A stretch of 64,000 nt of DNA from Malurus cyaneus samueli (Eukaryota; Chordata; Aves; Passeriformes; Maluridae). A model generated the notes under the pieces. The model searched no databases. It was not told where the DNA came from and was given only the letters and a program-made list of their open reading frames with translations. The stretch spans positions 13,998,657-14,062,656 of the forward strand of contig CM019228.1 in NCBI GenBank assembly GCA_009741485.1. Reading direction: 5' to 3'. The position numbers and the translations under genes are program-made. Below, in pieces: positions 47,645 through 58,565 of the stretch; the first letter of the stretch is position 1, and every line of letters starts with the position of its first letter.

Positions 47645-47910
47645 TGTAATCACAGAATCACCAAATCATGGAATGGTTTTGGGCTGGAAGGGAACTTAGA
47701 GCTCATCTTGCTACAACCCATAGGGACATCTTCCACCAGACCAAGTTCCTCCAAGCCCCATCCAACCTGCAGGGATGGGGCAGCCACAGCTTCTCTGGGC
47801 ACCCTGTGCCAGGGCCTCAGCACCCTCACAGGGAAGAATCTCTTGCCAATATCCAGTCTAAACTTGTTCTCTTCCAGAGTATCATTGGAACATCTGATTC
47901 CAGGTTAAGT
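47645..47910 (-). mobile_element. CR1 LINE 3' fragment
   Basis: AATCATGGAATGGTTTTGGG, then GGAAGGGAACTTAGAGCTCA, is followed by the GGGCACCCTGTGCCAGGGCC block. It lies between the two candidate exons of the unrecognised gene. Confidence 0.85.
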
Positions 47911-48158
47911 CCATGGTCAGCAATGCCTGTATCTCATTCCAAACCACAGGTGGCTCAGAGATAGGACATGGCAGCTGTGTTCTGAGGGCGGGATGGAGGC
48001 ACAACTCCTGTCAAAGGTGGCCCAAATCCAGCAATTACCTCTCCCAGCCACTGAAGAGAGCCTTGGCACCTCCTCCTGATCCAGCAGGCTGAACACCTAA
48101 AGGCTCCCTTGTGCCAGAGGGGGCTGTGAACCTCACCCCAGGGGAGAGGAGACCTCAC

Positions 48159-48254
48159 CTGCTCCTCCAGGACTTGCTGCTCATGGGCGGCAGCGTGTCT
48201 GCTGGGGGTGGGCAGAGGGTAGTCCAAGTCAAGGTCCCAGTCTGCAGGGCTGCT
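48159..48254 (-). CDS. Candidate internal exon (96 nt) of the unrecognised gene
   Basis: It has a strong acceptor (CCCTTTCTCACCCAG) and a strong donor (GAGCAG|GTGAGG). In phase 0 it encodes SSPADWDLDLDYPLPTPSRH and ends EQQVLEEQ. This joins in frame to the exon at 47,362-47,565. A second frame is also open, so coding status is uncertain. A minisatellite lies immediately upstream. Confidence 0.35.
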
Positions 48255-48309
48255 CTGGGTGAGAAAGGGCTTTGTGTCAGAGGCCCATGGACCTGCTCCC
48301 CAAGTGTGA

Positions 48310-48545
48310 GGGGGTCCCCAGCCCAGTATGAGGGTCCTCCAGCCCAGTTTGATGATCCCCCAGCCCCAGGATGGTGTGAGGGTCCTCCAGCCCAGTTTGA
48401 TGGTCCCCCAGCCCAATCTGAGGGTCCCCCAGCCCAATTTGAGGGTCTCCCAGCTCAGTGTGAGGCTCCCCCAGCCTAGTTTGGTGGTTCCCCAGCCCAG
48501 TTTGAGGGTCTCCCAGCCCCAGAACAGTGTGAGGGTCCCCCAGCC
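48310..48545 (+). repeat. Minisatellite, about 26-27 bp unit
   Basis: Variants of CCCAGCCCAGTTTGAGGGTC recur eight or nine times, with one longer unit carrying a CCAGGATGGTG insert. The minus-strand reading gives repeated TLKLGWGT-like peptides, which I treat as an artefact of the repeat. Confidence 0.9.
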
Positions 48546-48989
48546 CTGCACCGGGGCCTGCTGATCAGCCGGCTCTGGGGTGGTATGAAGACCGTGATGC
48601 GAGGCCGTGTTTGGCCCTGCTCCTCCATGACCACCATGTGGTCTCCACTGTCTCCACTGTTGGTGGCCAGCTGTCGTCATGGCAACCTTGACAGGTCAGG
48701 AGTCACAGGAGTCACCTCCAGCCTCAGTGACACAGTGGTCCCAACAGCTTCCCCTGCCCTTCACCCACTGCACCAGCACCGTCCCCGGTGTCTGCCTGGA
48801 GCAGTGAGTGCCTGGAGCTCTGTCCTCACAGGGAGGACCTGCATGTCCCCATGATGGACACCCCCACTGCCTGCATGTCCAGCTGCTGGGCTCCACGACA
48901 GCCGGGATCCTCAGCATGGGGACACACATGGGTGAGTCAGTCCCCACCGTCTGCTTGGCCTGATGGAGCACCTCCATTTCTCAAACAAA

Positions 48990-49575
48990 AATGGAATCAT
49001 GGAATCATGGAATCATGGAATGGTTTGGGTTGGATGGGACTTTAAAGCCCATCTGGTGCCAACCCTATCATGAGCAGGGACACCTTCTACCATCCCAGGC
49101 TGCTCCAAGCCCCATCCAGCCTGGCCTTGGACACTGCCAGGGATCCAGCCACAGCTGCTCTGGGCACCCTGTACCAGGACCTCCCCACCTCACAAGGCAG
49201 GATTTCTTCAAAATACCTAATCTAAACCTACTCCCCTTCAATTTGAAACCATGCCTCCTCATCCTGTCCCTCAAGGCCCTTGACCAAAGTCTCTCTCCAT
49301 CTTTCTTATTGGCTCCTTCAGATACTGGAAGGCTGTAATTAGGTCACTCCAAAGCCTTTTCTTCTTCAGGCTGAGCTATCCCAATTCTCACAGCAGAGCT
49401 GCTCCATCATCTTGGTGCCTCCTCTGAGCTCCTCCAGCAGATCCACATTCTTCCTGTGCTGGGCCCAGGGCTGGGGCAGCTCTGCAGGTGGGGTCTCACC
49501 TGAGCGGGGCAGAGGAGCAGAAACCCCCCCTCCCCTGCTGCCCATGTTGGGGCTCAGCCCAGGGCACTGCTGGCT
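48990..49575 (-). mobile_element. CR1 LINE 3' fragment with expanded octamer tail
   Basis: The tail is a tandem ATGGAATC repeat (three to four units at 48,990-49,022), as expected for CR1 3' termini. The element continues through the usual blocks to CTGGGCCCAGGGCTGGGGCA, one of the longest copies here. Confidence 0.9.
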
Positions 49576-50275
49576 TTCTCCAAGGTCAGATCCTGCCATC
49601 CTATCAGAGATCCCAACAACCGCTCTTGGCAGCAGGGTCAGGCCAGTACAAAGCTCAGCACCAGCAGCTCTGGATGCTCAGCTCTCTGACCAGGATGGAA
49701 CCCCATGTTTATGGAAGTGAAGTTGCTGCTCCATGTACTGTGGTGGAGAGAGAGCTGTGGTGACCTCTTGGCAAGAAATCCAGGGAAAGCCAGCAGCAGT
49801 TCTTCCAGATCCACGCTGGAGCACTGAAAATAAACTCCCATCTGAGGAGCAGGAACATGAAGTCTGTGTTGCAGAAAGTACAGAGGATCTGAGATACCCC
49901 AGTGAGTAGTGGATTTTACTATAAATAAAATCAGCACAGTTTTCACATCTCATTTGTACCAGGGCCCTGACAGGGACTCTGAGACCACCACGTGCTCAGG
50001 GAATGTTGTTTTTTTCCAGCACAAACTGTGCTGCTGAGGCAGGACAGCAACTTGCTGTGAGTCAGGAGACTTGGAATGTCACCAACACTTGTTTTTCCTA
50101 ACTGGAATACAGCTCTGAGTTTTGAGACAGCAACACAAAGTCCTGTCATCTTCTGTCTTCCAGAGAGCGAAGGAAGAGCACGGGCTCCAGCATCTGTGGT
50201 TGGGATAGACCCAAAGCTGTCCTGACCCTTCCCCTTCCCCCACCTGATTGGCACAACTCTTTTTCAGGAGATGCC

Positions 50276-50395
50276 TTGGCCTTCTTTAGAACATCCATGG
50301 TTATTGTCCCTGCCCGTAACAGGGCATTGGAACAAGATGAACTTAGAGGTTACTTCCAACCCAAACTGTTCCATGATTTTAGGATTTGGGCAAGC
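50276..50395 (+). mobile_element. CR1 LINE 3' end, short
   Basis: CTTAGAGGTTACTTCCAACC, then CAAACTGTTCCATGATTTTA, is a truncated terminus. Confidence 0.75.
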
Positions 50396-50424
50396 TGCTT
50401 GCATTCGTGAAGACCCCATTCCTT

Positions 50425-50757
50425 GCTGGGGTCCCACAGCCCCAAGAGATGGGAGGGGTTGGAGCCAGGTGGGGGTCAGGCTCTTCTCCCAGGGAACAAG
50501 AGACAGGACAAGGGAGATGGCCGCAAGTTGTTCCGGGGGAGGTTTAGGAAATTTTTTTTTCACAGAAAGGGTGGTAAGGCATTGGAACAGGCTGCCTGGG
50601 ACTACAGGTCCCCATCCCTGTAAATATTATAAAAACGTGTATGTGGCACTTGGGGGATGGCTTAGGGCTGACCTTGGCTGTGCTAGAGGAATGGTTGGAT
50701 TTAGTGATCTTAGAGAGCTTTTCCAACCTTAACCATTCCATGATTCACTAATTCTAT
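50425..50757 (+). mobile_element. CR1 LINE 3' end
   Basis: GGTGGTAAGGCATTGGAACA, then CTTTTCCAACCTTAACCATTC, ends in ATGATTCACTAATTCTATG. Confidence 0.85.
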
Positions 50758-51574
50758 GACTTTAAAAATGTCTTCAAGCTCCTGTGATTTCATCTTTAGA
50801 AACTCAGCTACTCAGCCAAGAGCCTGCTCAGCGTGGGGCAAGAGCCTGTGACAGAGAGAGCCACCAGTGAAGCCACCAAATGGTTAAGGAGAAAGCTTGG
50901 AGAGGATTTTTTACTGCTGGAGCAGAGACTGTGGGACTGGAAAGGAGTCTGAGGGGTCATCCTGTCCCTCTCCTGACCTCCAGTCCCATGGCTGCTTCAA
51001 GCATTCTCAGATCTCTGTCCCTGGGCTAGGTTGTCCGACCAGGAAAAATGCAATCTTCCTACATCCACCTTAAAAAAGGCTTTGCCATAATCCCAAGCCC
51101 CACAGGCAGGACAGTCCCTGACACTATTTGAGGACTGTGATGGGGTAGGTTTAAGAGCACAGCTCAGCATATCCCGGAAGGATATAATTTCCTGGCTCAG
51201 ACTCCCCAGCTTAGCAAGTGTTTGTTGCTGCTGCTTCCTGTTGCAGATCCCACATCCCGATGTGCCAGTGCAGCTCCCGATGGGCCTCAGGGCGACAGTT
51301 AATCCCTGTCCTGAACCAGAGATAATTTCCACCCTGTGCTCCCAGGCACACAGTAAATCCACCCTGGATTTCCTCTCCTCTGTGTGGGCACACGCTGCTC
51401 CTGCTCCGGCGCCATCCCAGCACGTTCCGGCACCAATTCCAAGGAAGGGTTCAACACTGGTTCAGCAGCAGATCCAGGAGAAACTGCCTGGCTAGATGTC
51501 ATAACTACACCATCACACTGAACACACATTTATTTCTCCCACCTTGGACTTTCACACTTCACCTGGAGATCCTT

Positions 51575-51890
51575 GATGGAGAGAGACTTGAGACAAGGAC
51601 CTGGAGTGCCAGGACAAGGGGAATGGCTTCCCAGTGCCAGAGGGCAGGGATGGATGGGATATTGGGAAGGAATTGTTCCCTGGAAGGATGGGGAGGCCCT
51701 GGCACAGGGTGCCCAGAGAAGCTGTGGCTGCCCCTGGATCCCTGGAAGTGCCCAAGGCCAGGCTGGACATTGGGGCTGGGAGCAGCCTGGGACAGTGGAA
51801 GGTGTCCCTGCTCATGGCAGGGGTGGGATGGGATGACCTTTAAGTTCCCTTCCCATCCAAACCATTCCATGATTCCATGATTCGGTGTCA
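51575..51890 (+). mobile_element. CR1 LINE 3' end
   Basis: GGATATTGGGAAGGAATTG, then GGACATTGGGGCTGGGAGCA, ends CCATTCCATGATTCCATGAT with two tail octamers. Confidence 0.9.
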
Positions 51891-53011
51891 GCCAGCACCT
51901 CCAAGCATGTGGAGATGCCACCCATTCCTCAGAGCTGTGACCCCTCCTCACAAGGGCTGTGCCCATCATTCCCTGCTCCAGCTAGGCTCATCCTGCCCCA
52001 TGCCAGGGACTGCTCTCCGGGAAGGTGTCCCATTTGCTCTTGGGGGTCCCATCTGCTCCCCTCCTGCAAAACCCCAGGGCTGGGATGACCCAGCTTGGCC
52101 AAAGCAGCACTGGGCTCAGCACATGGGCAGCTGTTGCAGTGCCAGGGGGAAACCCAATCCTTCCTGGGGCTGGAGCAGAGGGATAGCACCAGGCTGAGAT
52201 CACAGCCCAGAATACCCAGAGAGAGTCACCACACCGGCCACCCTCCTGCCACTGACAGGCCGTCCATGGGCACCACAACCCCCAGTCCCACCCCTCAGGA
52301 CCCCCATGGCCAGCCCAGCTCCGGCCACCACTGCACGGGGACACCCAGCACCCATATCTGGCCATGCTCCCTGGAGCTGCAGGGCACCAGGAGTACAAGG
52401 CACTGAATCCATGGCGGAAAAGGCAAAGCCGTGGATGGAGCCAGGATCAGGGCAGACCCCAGTGCCAACAAATGAGTCAGGAGGCCGGGATAGGAAGGGA
52501 TGCCATCGGGAAGGGTTCCTGAGCCAGCGAGGCCATAAGCAGCCGGTTTTACAGGTACCACTCCTCCTGGAAAACCAAAAGGCTTTCTAACACTCCCTGC
52601 TATGGAAAAGCCTCTGGAATGCAAGCCCAGAAAGCAAACAGGCTCCTGGCCAGAACAGGGGCCACTGAGTGATAAGTGGGGGCCCTTTGTACTCTTTTCG
52701 GGATGGGCACCGCTCCAGCCACACCTGGGACACCCTGGCAAAGGTGACAGGGGCGGTGACGCTCTGGGCACAGCCCGGAGAGCTGCCCTCCCCTCACAGT
52801 GTGCTGGGAAGGACCTGCTCCTCAGGTGCTGCTGGAATTGGCCTCCAAACTCACTGCCCTCCTTTCCATAATGGAAAAAAATCACTGTTTGGGAACGAGG
52901 GCGGGAACCAGCGTGGATTTTCGAAGGGAAGTGGGCTGTGCTTATGTGGTGAAGTGAGTCACTGGGCTGAAGAGGGAAGGGCATGGTGTAATTTTTGCGG
53001 CTGTCCTGTGC

Positions 53012-53085
53012 AGGGCCAGGAGCTGGACTCCATGATCCTTGTGGGTCACTTCCAGCTCAGGATATTCCATGATTCCATGACTCAG
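53012..53085 (+). mobile_element. CR1 LINE 3' end, very short
   Basis: CTCCATGATCCTTGTGGGTC, then ATATTCCATGATTCCATGAC, is the second CR1 subfamily in plus orientation. Confidence 0.75.
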
Positions 53086-53412
53086 GAGACAGGATGCTCC
53101 AGCATCATGCCACCCCAGGGCAGGGTGGAGCTCCCACCCCTTCTCCAGACACTTGTGGTCAGTGACACCTCCCCGTTTCACCACATCCCTCCCATGTCCT
53201 CTGGGGTGTCCCAGTGCCAGCGCTGGGGCTGCCAAACCGCAGCTGTCCCTGCTGGAGCTGGAGATGCTGGAAACGGCTTCCCCAGGAGCTGGAACATCCC
53301 GAAGCATTTCCGTGCCTCAGTTTCCTATCCCCGCACTGGGTGTTCCTCCCTTCCTTCCTTCTTGGGCAGGAGATCACAGGGAGCCGAGGGTGGAGTACAA
53401 CAAAAATAGAGC

Positions 53413-53418
53413 TTTATT
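53413..53418 (-). terminator. SLC35E4: Probable SLC35E4 polyadenylation signal
   Basis: AATAAA on the minus strand lies 1.77 kb downstream of the SLC35E4 stop. I saw no AATAAA or ATTAAA between the stop and this site, so it is the first candidate end of the transcript. Confidence 0.5.
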
Positions 53419-53918
53419 TTGGGACAAGTGCAATTGGAGCTGTGTCCTTCGGCCCCGGCGCAGAGACACGAGCGTGGCAACAGCCACCACGGACCCTGGC
53501 AGCGGTGCCAGGGCACACACACGGGGCTGTCCCTTTGCCATGGTGAGTGTGTGCTGTGTCACAGCCCAGCACTGTCCCGTGTCACAGCCCAGCACCGTCC
53601 TGGAGCGATGGCAGCTGGTCCAGGCTGCTTCCGTCACCTCAGCCGGGCTCTCGGCATCCCAGCCACGGATGCCAGTCTGCAGTGAGCTGGGAGGGACTGG
53701 GACAGGGCCGGAGCTGTGGGGGCCGGCAGGGCACAGTGGGGACAAAGACGACGCTGACAGGACCACCGGCAGCCCCATGGGATTGTCATGGCACGGTGGG
53801 GATGGGGACAGGAGAGGGAACACGCACCTGCCCTGTCCTGGGCGTCTCATTGGCCACAAGAACCGAGTGTACAGAGAGCCAGGGGCCACTCCAGCCAGCA
53901 GAGCTCAGTAGTGACACT

Positions 53919-53920
<2 letters not shown>

Positions 53921-53955
<35 letters not shown>
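53921..53955 (+). repeat. CA dinucleotide microsatellite
   Basis: A pure CA run of 35 bases. If SLC35E4 ends at 53,413, the run is transcribed as UG repeats in its 3' UTR. Confidence 0.99.
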
Positions 53956-53958
<3 letters not shown>

Positions 53959-54039
53959 TGCAGGTGGGACAGCAGCCGGAGGCATTGAGCCGTGGATCCA
54001 GAGCTGTGGATCCAGAGCCGTGTCCCTGGGCGTGCCCAG

Positions 54040-55141
54040 CCTCCGTGTACACACAGGGACACATGTGCAGAGCCAGTGCACACACACAGGTACCTGCTCA
54101 CCTGCACAGAGCCCCTGTGCACAGCAGTACCTGCCAGCAGCACACACCTGCAAACACACAGAGCGCTGTGCACCCACAGAGAGGCACTGACACATCCACT
54201 GTGCACACCAGCACACGTGTGCCACACACACACACTCACGTATGTACAGTCTGTACCAATGCACACGTGCCCACGAGCACAAGACCTGCCTGCACAGAGC
54301 CTGTGCACACCAACATGCACATTAACACACATTTGCACACCAACACACACAGAGCTGTGCACACCAATGTGTGCAGCATCGTACACATCAACACGTGTGC
54401 CCCACAGAGCCACACTCACACCCGCAGAGCCTGTGCACACCCACAAGCAGAGCTGTACACAGATTCACTCACACCTGCAGAACCTGTGCAATTCAACACA
54501 CACGTGTGCAGTGTCATACAGAGCAGCACACACATGTGCAGAGCTGTGTACACAACACACGTGTACAGAGCTGTGCACACTGACACATGCAGTATCATAC
54601 AGAGCAGCACACACGTGTGCAGAGCTGTGCACACAACACATGTGTACACATAGAGCTGTGCACAGACACATTCAGTGTCATACAGAACAGCACACGCGTG
54701 TACAGAGCTGTGCACACTGACACTGCATGTGTCATCCAGAGCAGCACACACGTGCACACTGCTGTGCACACTGACATATACAGCATCATACAGAGCAGCA
54801 CTCATACGTGCACAGAGCTGTGCACACTGACACATGTGCAGTGTCACACAGAGTAGCACACATGCTTGCACACAGCTGTGCACACAACACACACGTGCAC
54901 ACCAGCACATCCTTGTGCACAGTGCTGTGCAAACGAGGATGTGCACTCAAGTCTGGGCACACCAGAAAGCACATGTGCACACAGCCATGCACAGACACAC
55001 GCGTGTGCACACAGCCATGCACACTGACACACATGTGCACAGCACCGTGCACCTCAGTACCTGTGTGCACACAGCCGTGCACACTGGCACACGTGCACAC
55101 ACTGGCACACGTGCACAGAGTCACACACGGGCACACACGTG
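54040..55141 (+). repeat. Degenerate CA/TG-rich satellite, about 1.1 kb
   Basis: Blocks with a GTGCACAC / CAGAGCTGTGCACAC core and a TCATACAGAGCAGCACAC motif recur at about 52-57 bp (some 78-86 bp). On both strands the array gives long meaningless frames rich in Cys, Val, His and Thr. It begins directly after the SLC35E4 coding end and probably grew from the CA run. Confidence 0.95.
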
Positions 55142-55188
55142 CTCAGCACTCCCCCAGAGCCCTCCCGGCCCCCACCCCCCGCGGGTCC

Positions 55189-57603
55189 CTACTGGTGGCG
55201 TGGGTGCTGCCGCAGCCCCCAGCAGGCAGCCAGCAGCCGGGGCTGGTGGTACAGCACCATCCCGGCCAGCGTCAGCGCCACGCCGGCGTAGCCCAGCGCG
55301 CCCAGCCGCGTGCCGAACAGCAGCCACGACAGCAGCAGGTTGCCCACCACGGTGAGGCTGCCCAGGAGGTGCAGTGTGAGGGCAGAGGTGAGGGACAGGA
55401 GGCAGGAGGTGGCCAGGTTGTAGAGGACGGAGCCCAGGCAGCTGAGCAGGACGCAGCCCCAGAGCGCGGCGTCGGGGCGAAGGACGCCCTGCCACGAGGG
55501 ACCCAGCTCCAGCGCTACAGCTGCCCCGAACAGCAGCACGAAGCTGGGCAGGGATGTCAGGCCCAGCAGGGACAGCGCATCCAGACGGTCCTCCTGCAGC
55601 AGCACACCTGGGGGGACAGGGGACAGTCAGTGGGACATCCCATGGGGACACCCACCTGCTGTGGGGACACCCAGCACCCACCAACACGGGTCCAAGTGGC
55701 AAAGAAATCCCAAAAGTCACTGGGAAGGTGAGAATGACTGGGGAGCAGTTCCTTCCATGGGCTGGGGGTGCCCTGGTTTGCAGAATCCCAGTTCCTTGGT
55801 TTGGCTGTGTCTCTGTTCAGGGGTTTGGGACTCCTTCATTTCTGGGATTCCCTGGTTTATGGGTGCCCATATGGGTTTATGGTGCTTCCTGGCTCAGGAA
55901 GTCTCCCACTCTGGGGATGCCCTGGTTCAGAGGGTGTCTGGTTTCAAAGACTGGGGTTCGGGAGTGAGGGTGCCACAGGAAGGGTTGGACAAGACAGCTT
56001 TCCCAGCCCATTTTGGGGCATTTGTCCCCATGTCTCCCCCTCCGGGTCATCCGAGGACAGTGGGGACAGCAGGCACAGCAGGGCTGGCTGCCACACACAG
56101 ACATAGTCCTACCCTCCCCAGGGCCACTGTCCCTGTCCCACCCGGGGTGAAAAGATGACAGGACAGTGGCACAATGAACAGCAGTGTCCCTTAGGAGGCC
56201 ACAGCACCCCAGTACAGCCACGAGGACCTCAGGGCAGGCACAGGCTCCGTGCCAGAGCCCGTCCCCACAGTGCCCCGAGTCACAGGCTCCAGAGGAAACG
56301 CTCCCTTCCCAGCCAAAAACATTCCAGCTGGCTCCTCGCTGCCATCTGCCAAGGACACCGAGGCCTGGCTGGCACTGTGGCCACCAGAGTCCCCAGGAAG
56401 GGGGCACTCGCAGTGGGTCCAGCAGCCCACGGCGCTTGCAGCGAGCCCACGGGGACAGGACAGGCTGGGTGACCCTGAGCCACACTGAGGCACTGCCACC
56501 CCCCACGGCTCTGATGCCACATGACACCAATGGTGTCACCACCGACAAAGTGAAGTCACATCACCTCAGAGCCCTGAGCACGACACAGCCCCGACGGAGG
56601 CAAGGGTGGCTCTGGGGTGGCACCAGGGACAGAGTGGGCAAAGGGTGGCACTGGAGCTGGAGTGATACAAGGGTGGCACCAGGGCCAACAGGGACAGCAG
56701 GCAGCACTGGCACTGGGGTGAAACTGGGAGCCAGAATGCCACCAGGGTCGGGGTGACAATGGAGTGCCACTAAGCCCACTGGGGTGGGCAGGGAATGTCA
56801 CCAGCACCAGGGTGGCCCTGGGTGGGGATGGGGTGGCAGCGGGGCTGGAGTGACACCGGGGTGGGCAGCGGGTGGTGGGGCAAGCAGGGAGAACCCCCAG
56901 CACCAGTGTGACCCCAAAATGACACCAACACCGCTAAGCCCCAGGAGCCGCGCCAGGGGAAGGCGGACATGCAGGACAGGGACGGGGACAGGTGGCACTT
57001 ACTCTGCTGGATGGACTTGAGGGCGCGGAGCACGGTGGCAGCCAGCAGGAAGCCGCAGCCGGGCTGGGAGAAGCAGAGGCCGCCGGCGATGCTGCAGGCG
57101 GCCCCGGCGCACACCGGCCCCATGGCCCAGAACTGCAGCGGGTGCGGCCGGCGGCCCCCCAGCACCCCCAGCACCAGCGTCACCAGCGGCGTGGTGGTGG
57201 CCACGGCCTGCGCCACGTCCAGCTGCACGTAGCTCAGGCCCAGGTTGCCCAGGGCCACGCTGGTGCAGAAGGTGAGGCTGAGCAGGTAGATCCTGGCGCG
57301 GGGCCGGGGTCCCGAGACCCGCGCCCAGCCCAGCGGGTAGCCCACGGCCACGCCGGACAGCATGTGCAGCGCCGAGAGCAGCAGCGGGTAGCGGAAGCCG
57401 TGCGCCGCGAAGATCCACTTGTTGAGGCCGGCCATGGTGGTACCGGTGCCCAGCCAGGCCAGCACGCTGAGGGTCAGCGGCAGCGCCGGCCCCGGTGGCC
57501 GCCCCCCGTCCGCCTGCCCCGGGTCGGGCTTCCAGGGCCGCAGGCTCCCCTCGGCAGCCGGGCTCATCGCGGCTTCATCGCCCCGCCGCGACCGCGGGCA
57601 CAT
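55189..57603 (-). CDS. SLC35E4: Solute carrier family 35 member E4, two coding exons
   Basis: This is a multi-pass transporter of the triose-phosphate-transporter / nucleotide-sugar family; the substrate of E4 is not known. Exon 1 is 57,603-57,003 (donor CAGCAGA|GTAAGTG), exon 2 is 55,607-55,189 (acceptor CCCCCAG), giving 339 codons plus stop. I chose the ATG at 57,603 because [14 protein letters not shown] lines up with the human MCRCPPEHHDGRMT start; the inner Met is at 57,567. Motifs include [20 protein letters not shown] (about 60-80), [12 protein letters not shown] and [10 protein letters not shown] at the exon junction. The C-terminal half has [18 protein letters not shown] followed by [11 protein letters not shown], typical of the family. 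About ten membrane helices are expected. It lies between TCN2 and OSBP2 on the same strand. The 3' UTR probably contains the CA/TG satellite. Confidence 0.93.
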
Positions 57604-58110
57604 GGGCACCGGCTCCGCTGCCTCGCCGCCCCTCGCGCTCTGCCCCCGTCCTCCGAGAGTCCCGCGATGGTGCCGGTGACAGCGGCGGCGATTGCGGGCT
57701 GCGCGGCGGCGGCGGCCGCGCTGTCCCCGCTGTCCCGGTATCGCTGCACGAGAGGGTGGCGGGCTCAGCGCGGGTGGCGGTGCATGTGCGGGGAGAGGCG
57801 GCGGCCGGTGCCAGCGGAAAGTTTGGTGATGGCGGGAGCGGAGGGCGGAGGCTCCTCCCTGCCAGGCCATGGCGTCACTGCCGGGCGGGCGGGGCACAGC
57901 GGGCAGGGGCACGGCGGGAGCGGGGACAACACCCAGCCCAGCGGCGGGGGCCGCGGGCACCCCGTTCAGATCCGGCGGCTCGGGTGCGCGGCGGCTCCGT
58001 GGCGACAGCGGGGCCGCGTCCCAGCCCCGCCCGGCGCTCCCGGCGTCATCGCTCCCGGCCCGAGCCGAACCGCCCGGACACCCCCGCCCGACACCGCCGC
58101 TGCCCCGGAG
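57000..58110 (-). promoter_or_regulatory. SLC35E4: SLC35E4 CpG island
   Basis: A GC-rich, CpG-dense stretch covers exon 1 and about 500 bases upstream, with no TATA box evident. A short frame, ATG-AAG-CCG-CGA-TGA at 57,578-57,564, overlaps the second Met codon by ATGA. It lies inside the main frame if translation starts at 57,603. Confidence 0.7.
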
Positions 58111-58565
58111 ATTTCGGGGCTGGGATTAAACTTGCGGGGGAATCTCGTGGGTTTGGACACAACTGGGGTCCCCGAGCCCTGGGGCAGTGGGGGCTCAGCG
58201 CCCGCCCAGGGGGTTTTGGAGGAGGAGGATCCTAGCTGGCAGCTTGCTGAGGATGGACAGCGCTGACTCGGACTCCCCGGCTCTTTGGGCTTCCCAAAAA
58301 TGCTCTGGACGCCCCCCAAATGGTTGCTCCTAGCAGCCGACTGCCCTATCTTCACGTGGGACAGGACTGGAGGAGCTGCTGGTCTGGGTGTCCCCGTTCC
58401 GCAGCACCCTTAGGACTCCGGGGAATCGCGTGTGTTCCCTCCCCCTCCCCCCGGAGGGTTTGGGGTGGGGGCCCACGGAAAGCAGGAGGCAGGGAGCCGG
58501 CAGGTCCTGTGTCCACATCCATTGCCATCATTCGTGTCCACATTCATTGGCATCACCCCCACCCA
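57604..58565. other. Gap between the TCN2 stop and the SLC35E4 start
   Basis: Only about 960 bases separate the TCN2 stop from the SLC35E4 start codon. The CpG island fills the left half. I found no canonical AATAAA for TCN2 here, so its 3' end uses a variant signal or runs into the SLC35E4 promoter. Confidence 0.6.

Larger units (their letters stand above)
48560..53412. other. Region between the unrecognised gene and the SLC35E4 3' end
   Basis: It contains CR1 fragments at 48,990, 50,276, 50,425, 51,575 and 53,012. I see no supported exon. A minus-strand frame at about 48,540-48,650 reads RPRITVFIPPQSRLIS and could be another exon of the unrecognised gene, but its splice sites are weak. DUSP18, which I recall as lying here in human, was not found. 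Confidence 0.5.

Noticed and set aside
48960..53412. Search for DUSP18 between SLC35E4 and OSBP2
   Set aside because: No dual-specificity phosphatase signature (HCxxGxxRS) was seen in any frame here, so I do not claim the gene.
53547..54946. Long open frames rich in Thr, His, Cys and Val on both strands
   Set aside because: They follow the CA/TG satellite and have no protein-like composition.
56999..57418. Alternative open frame across SLC35E4 exon 1
   Set aside because: It is a GC-driven shadow of the real frame, which carries the transporter motifs.
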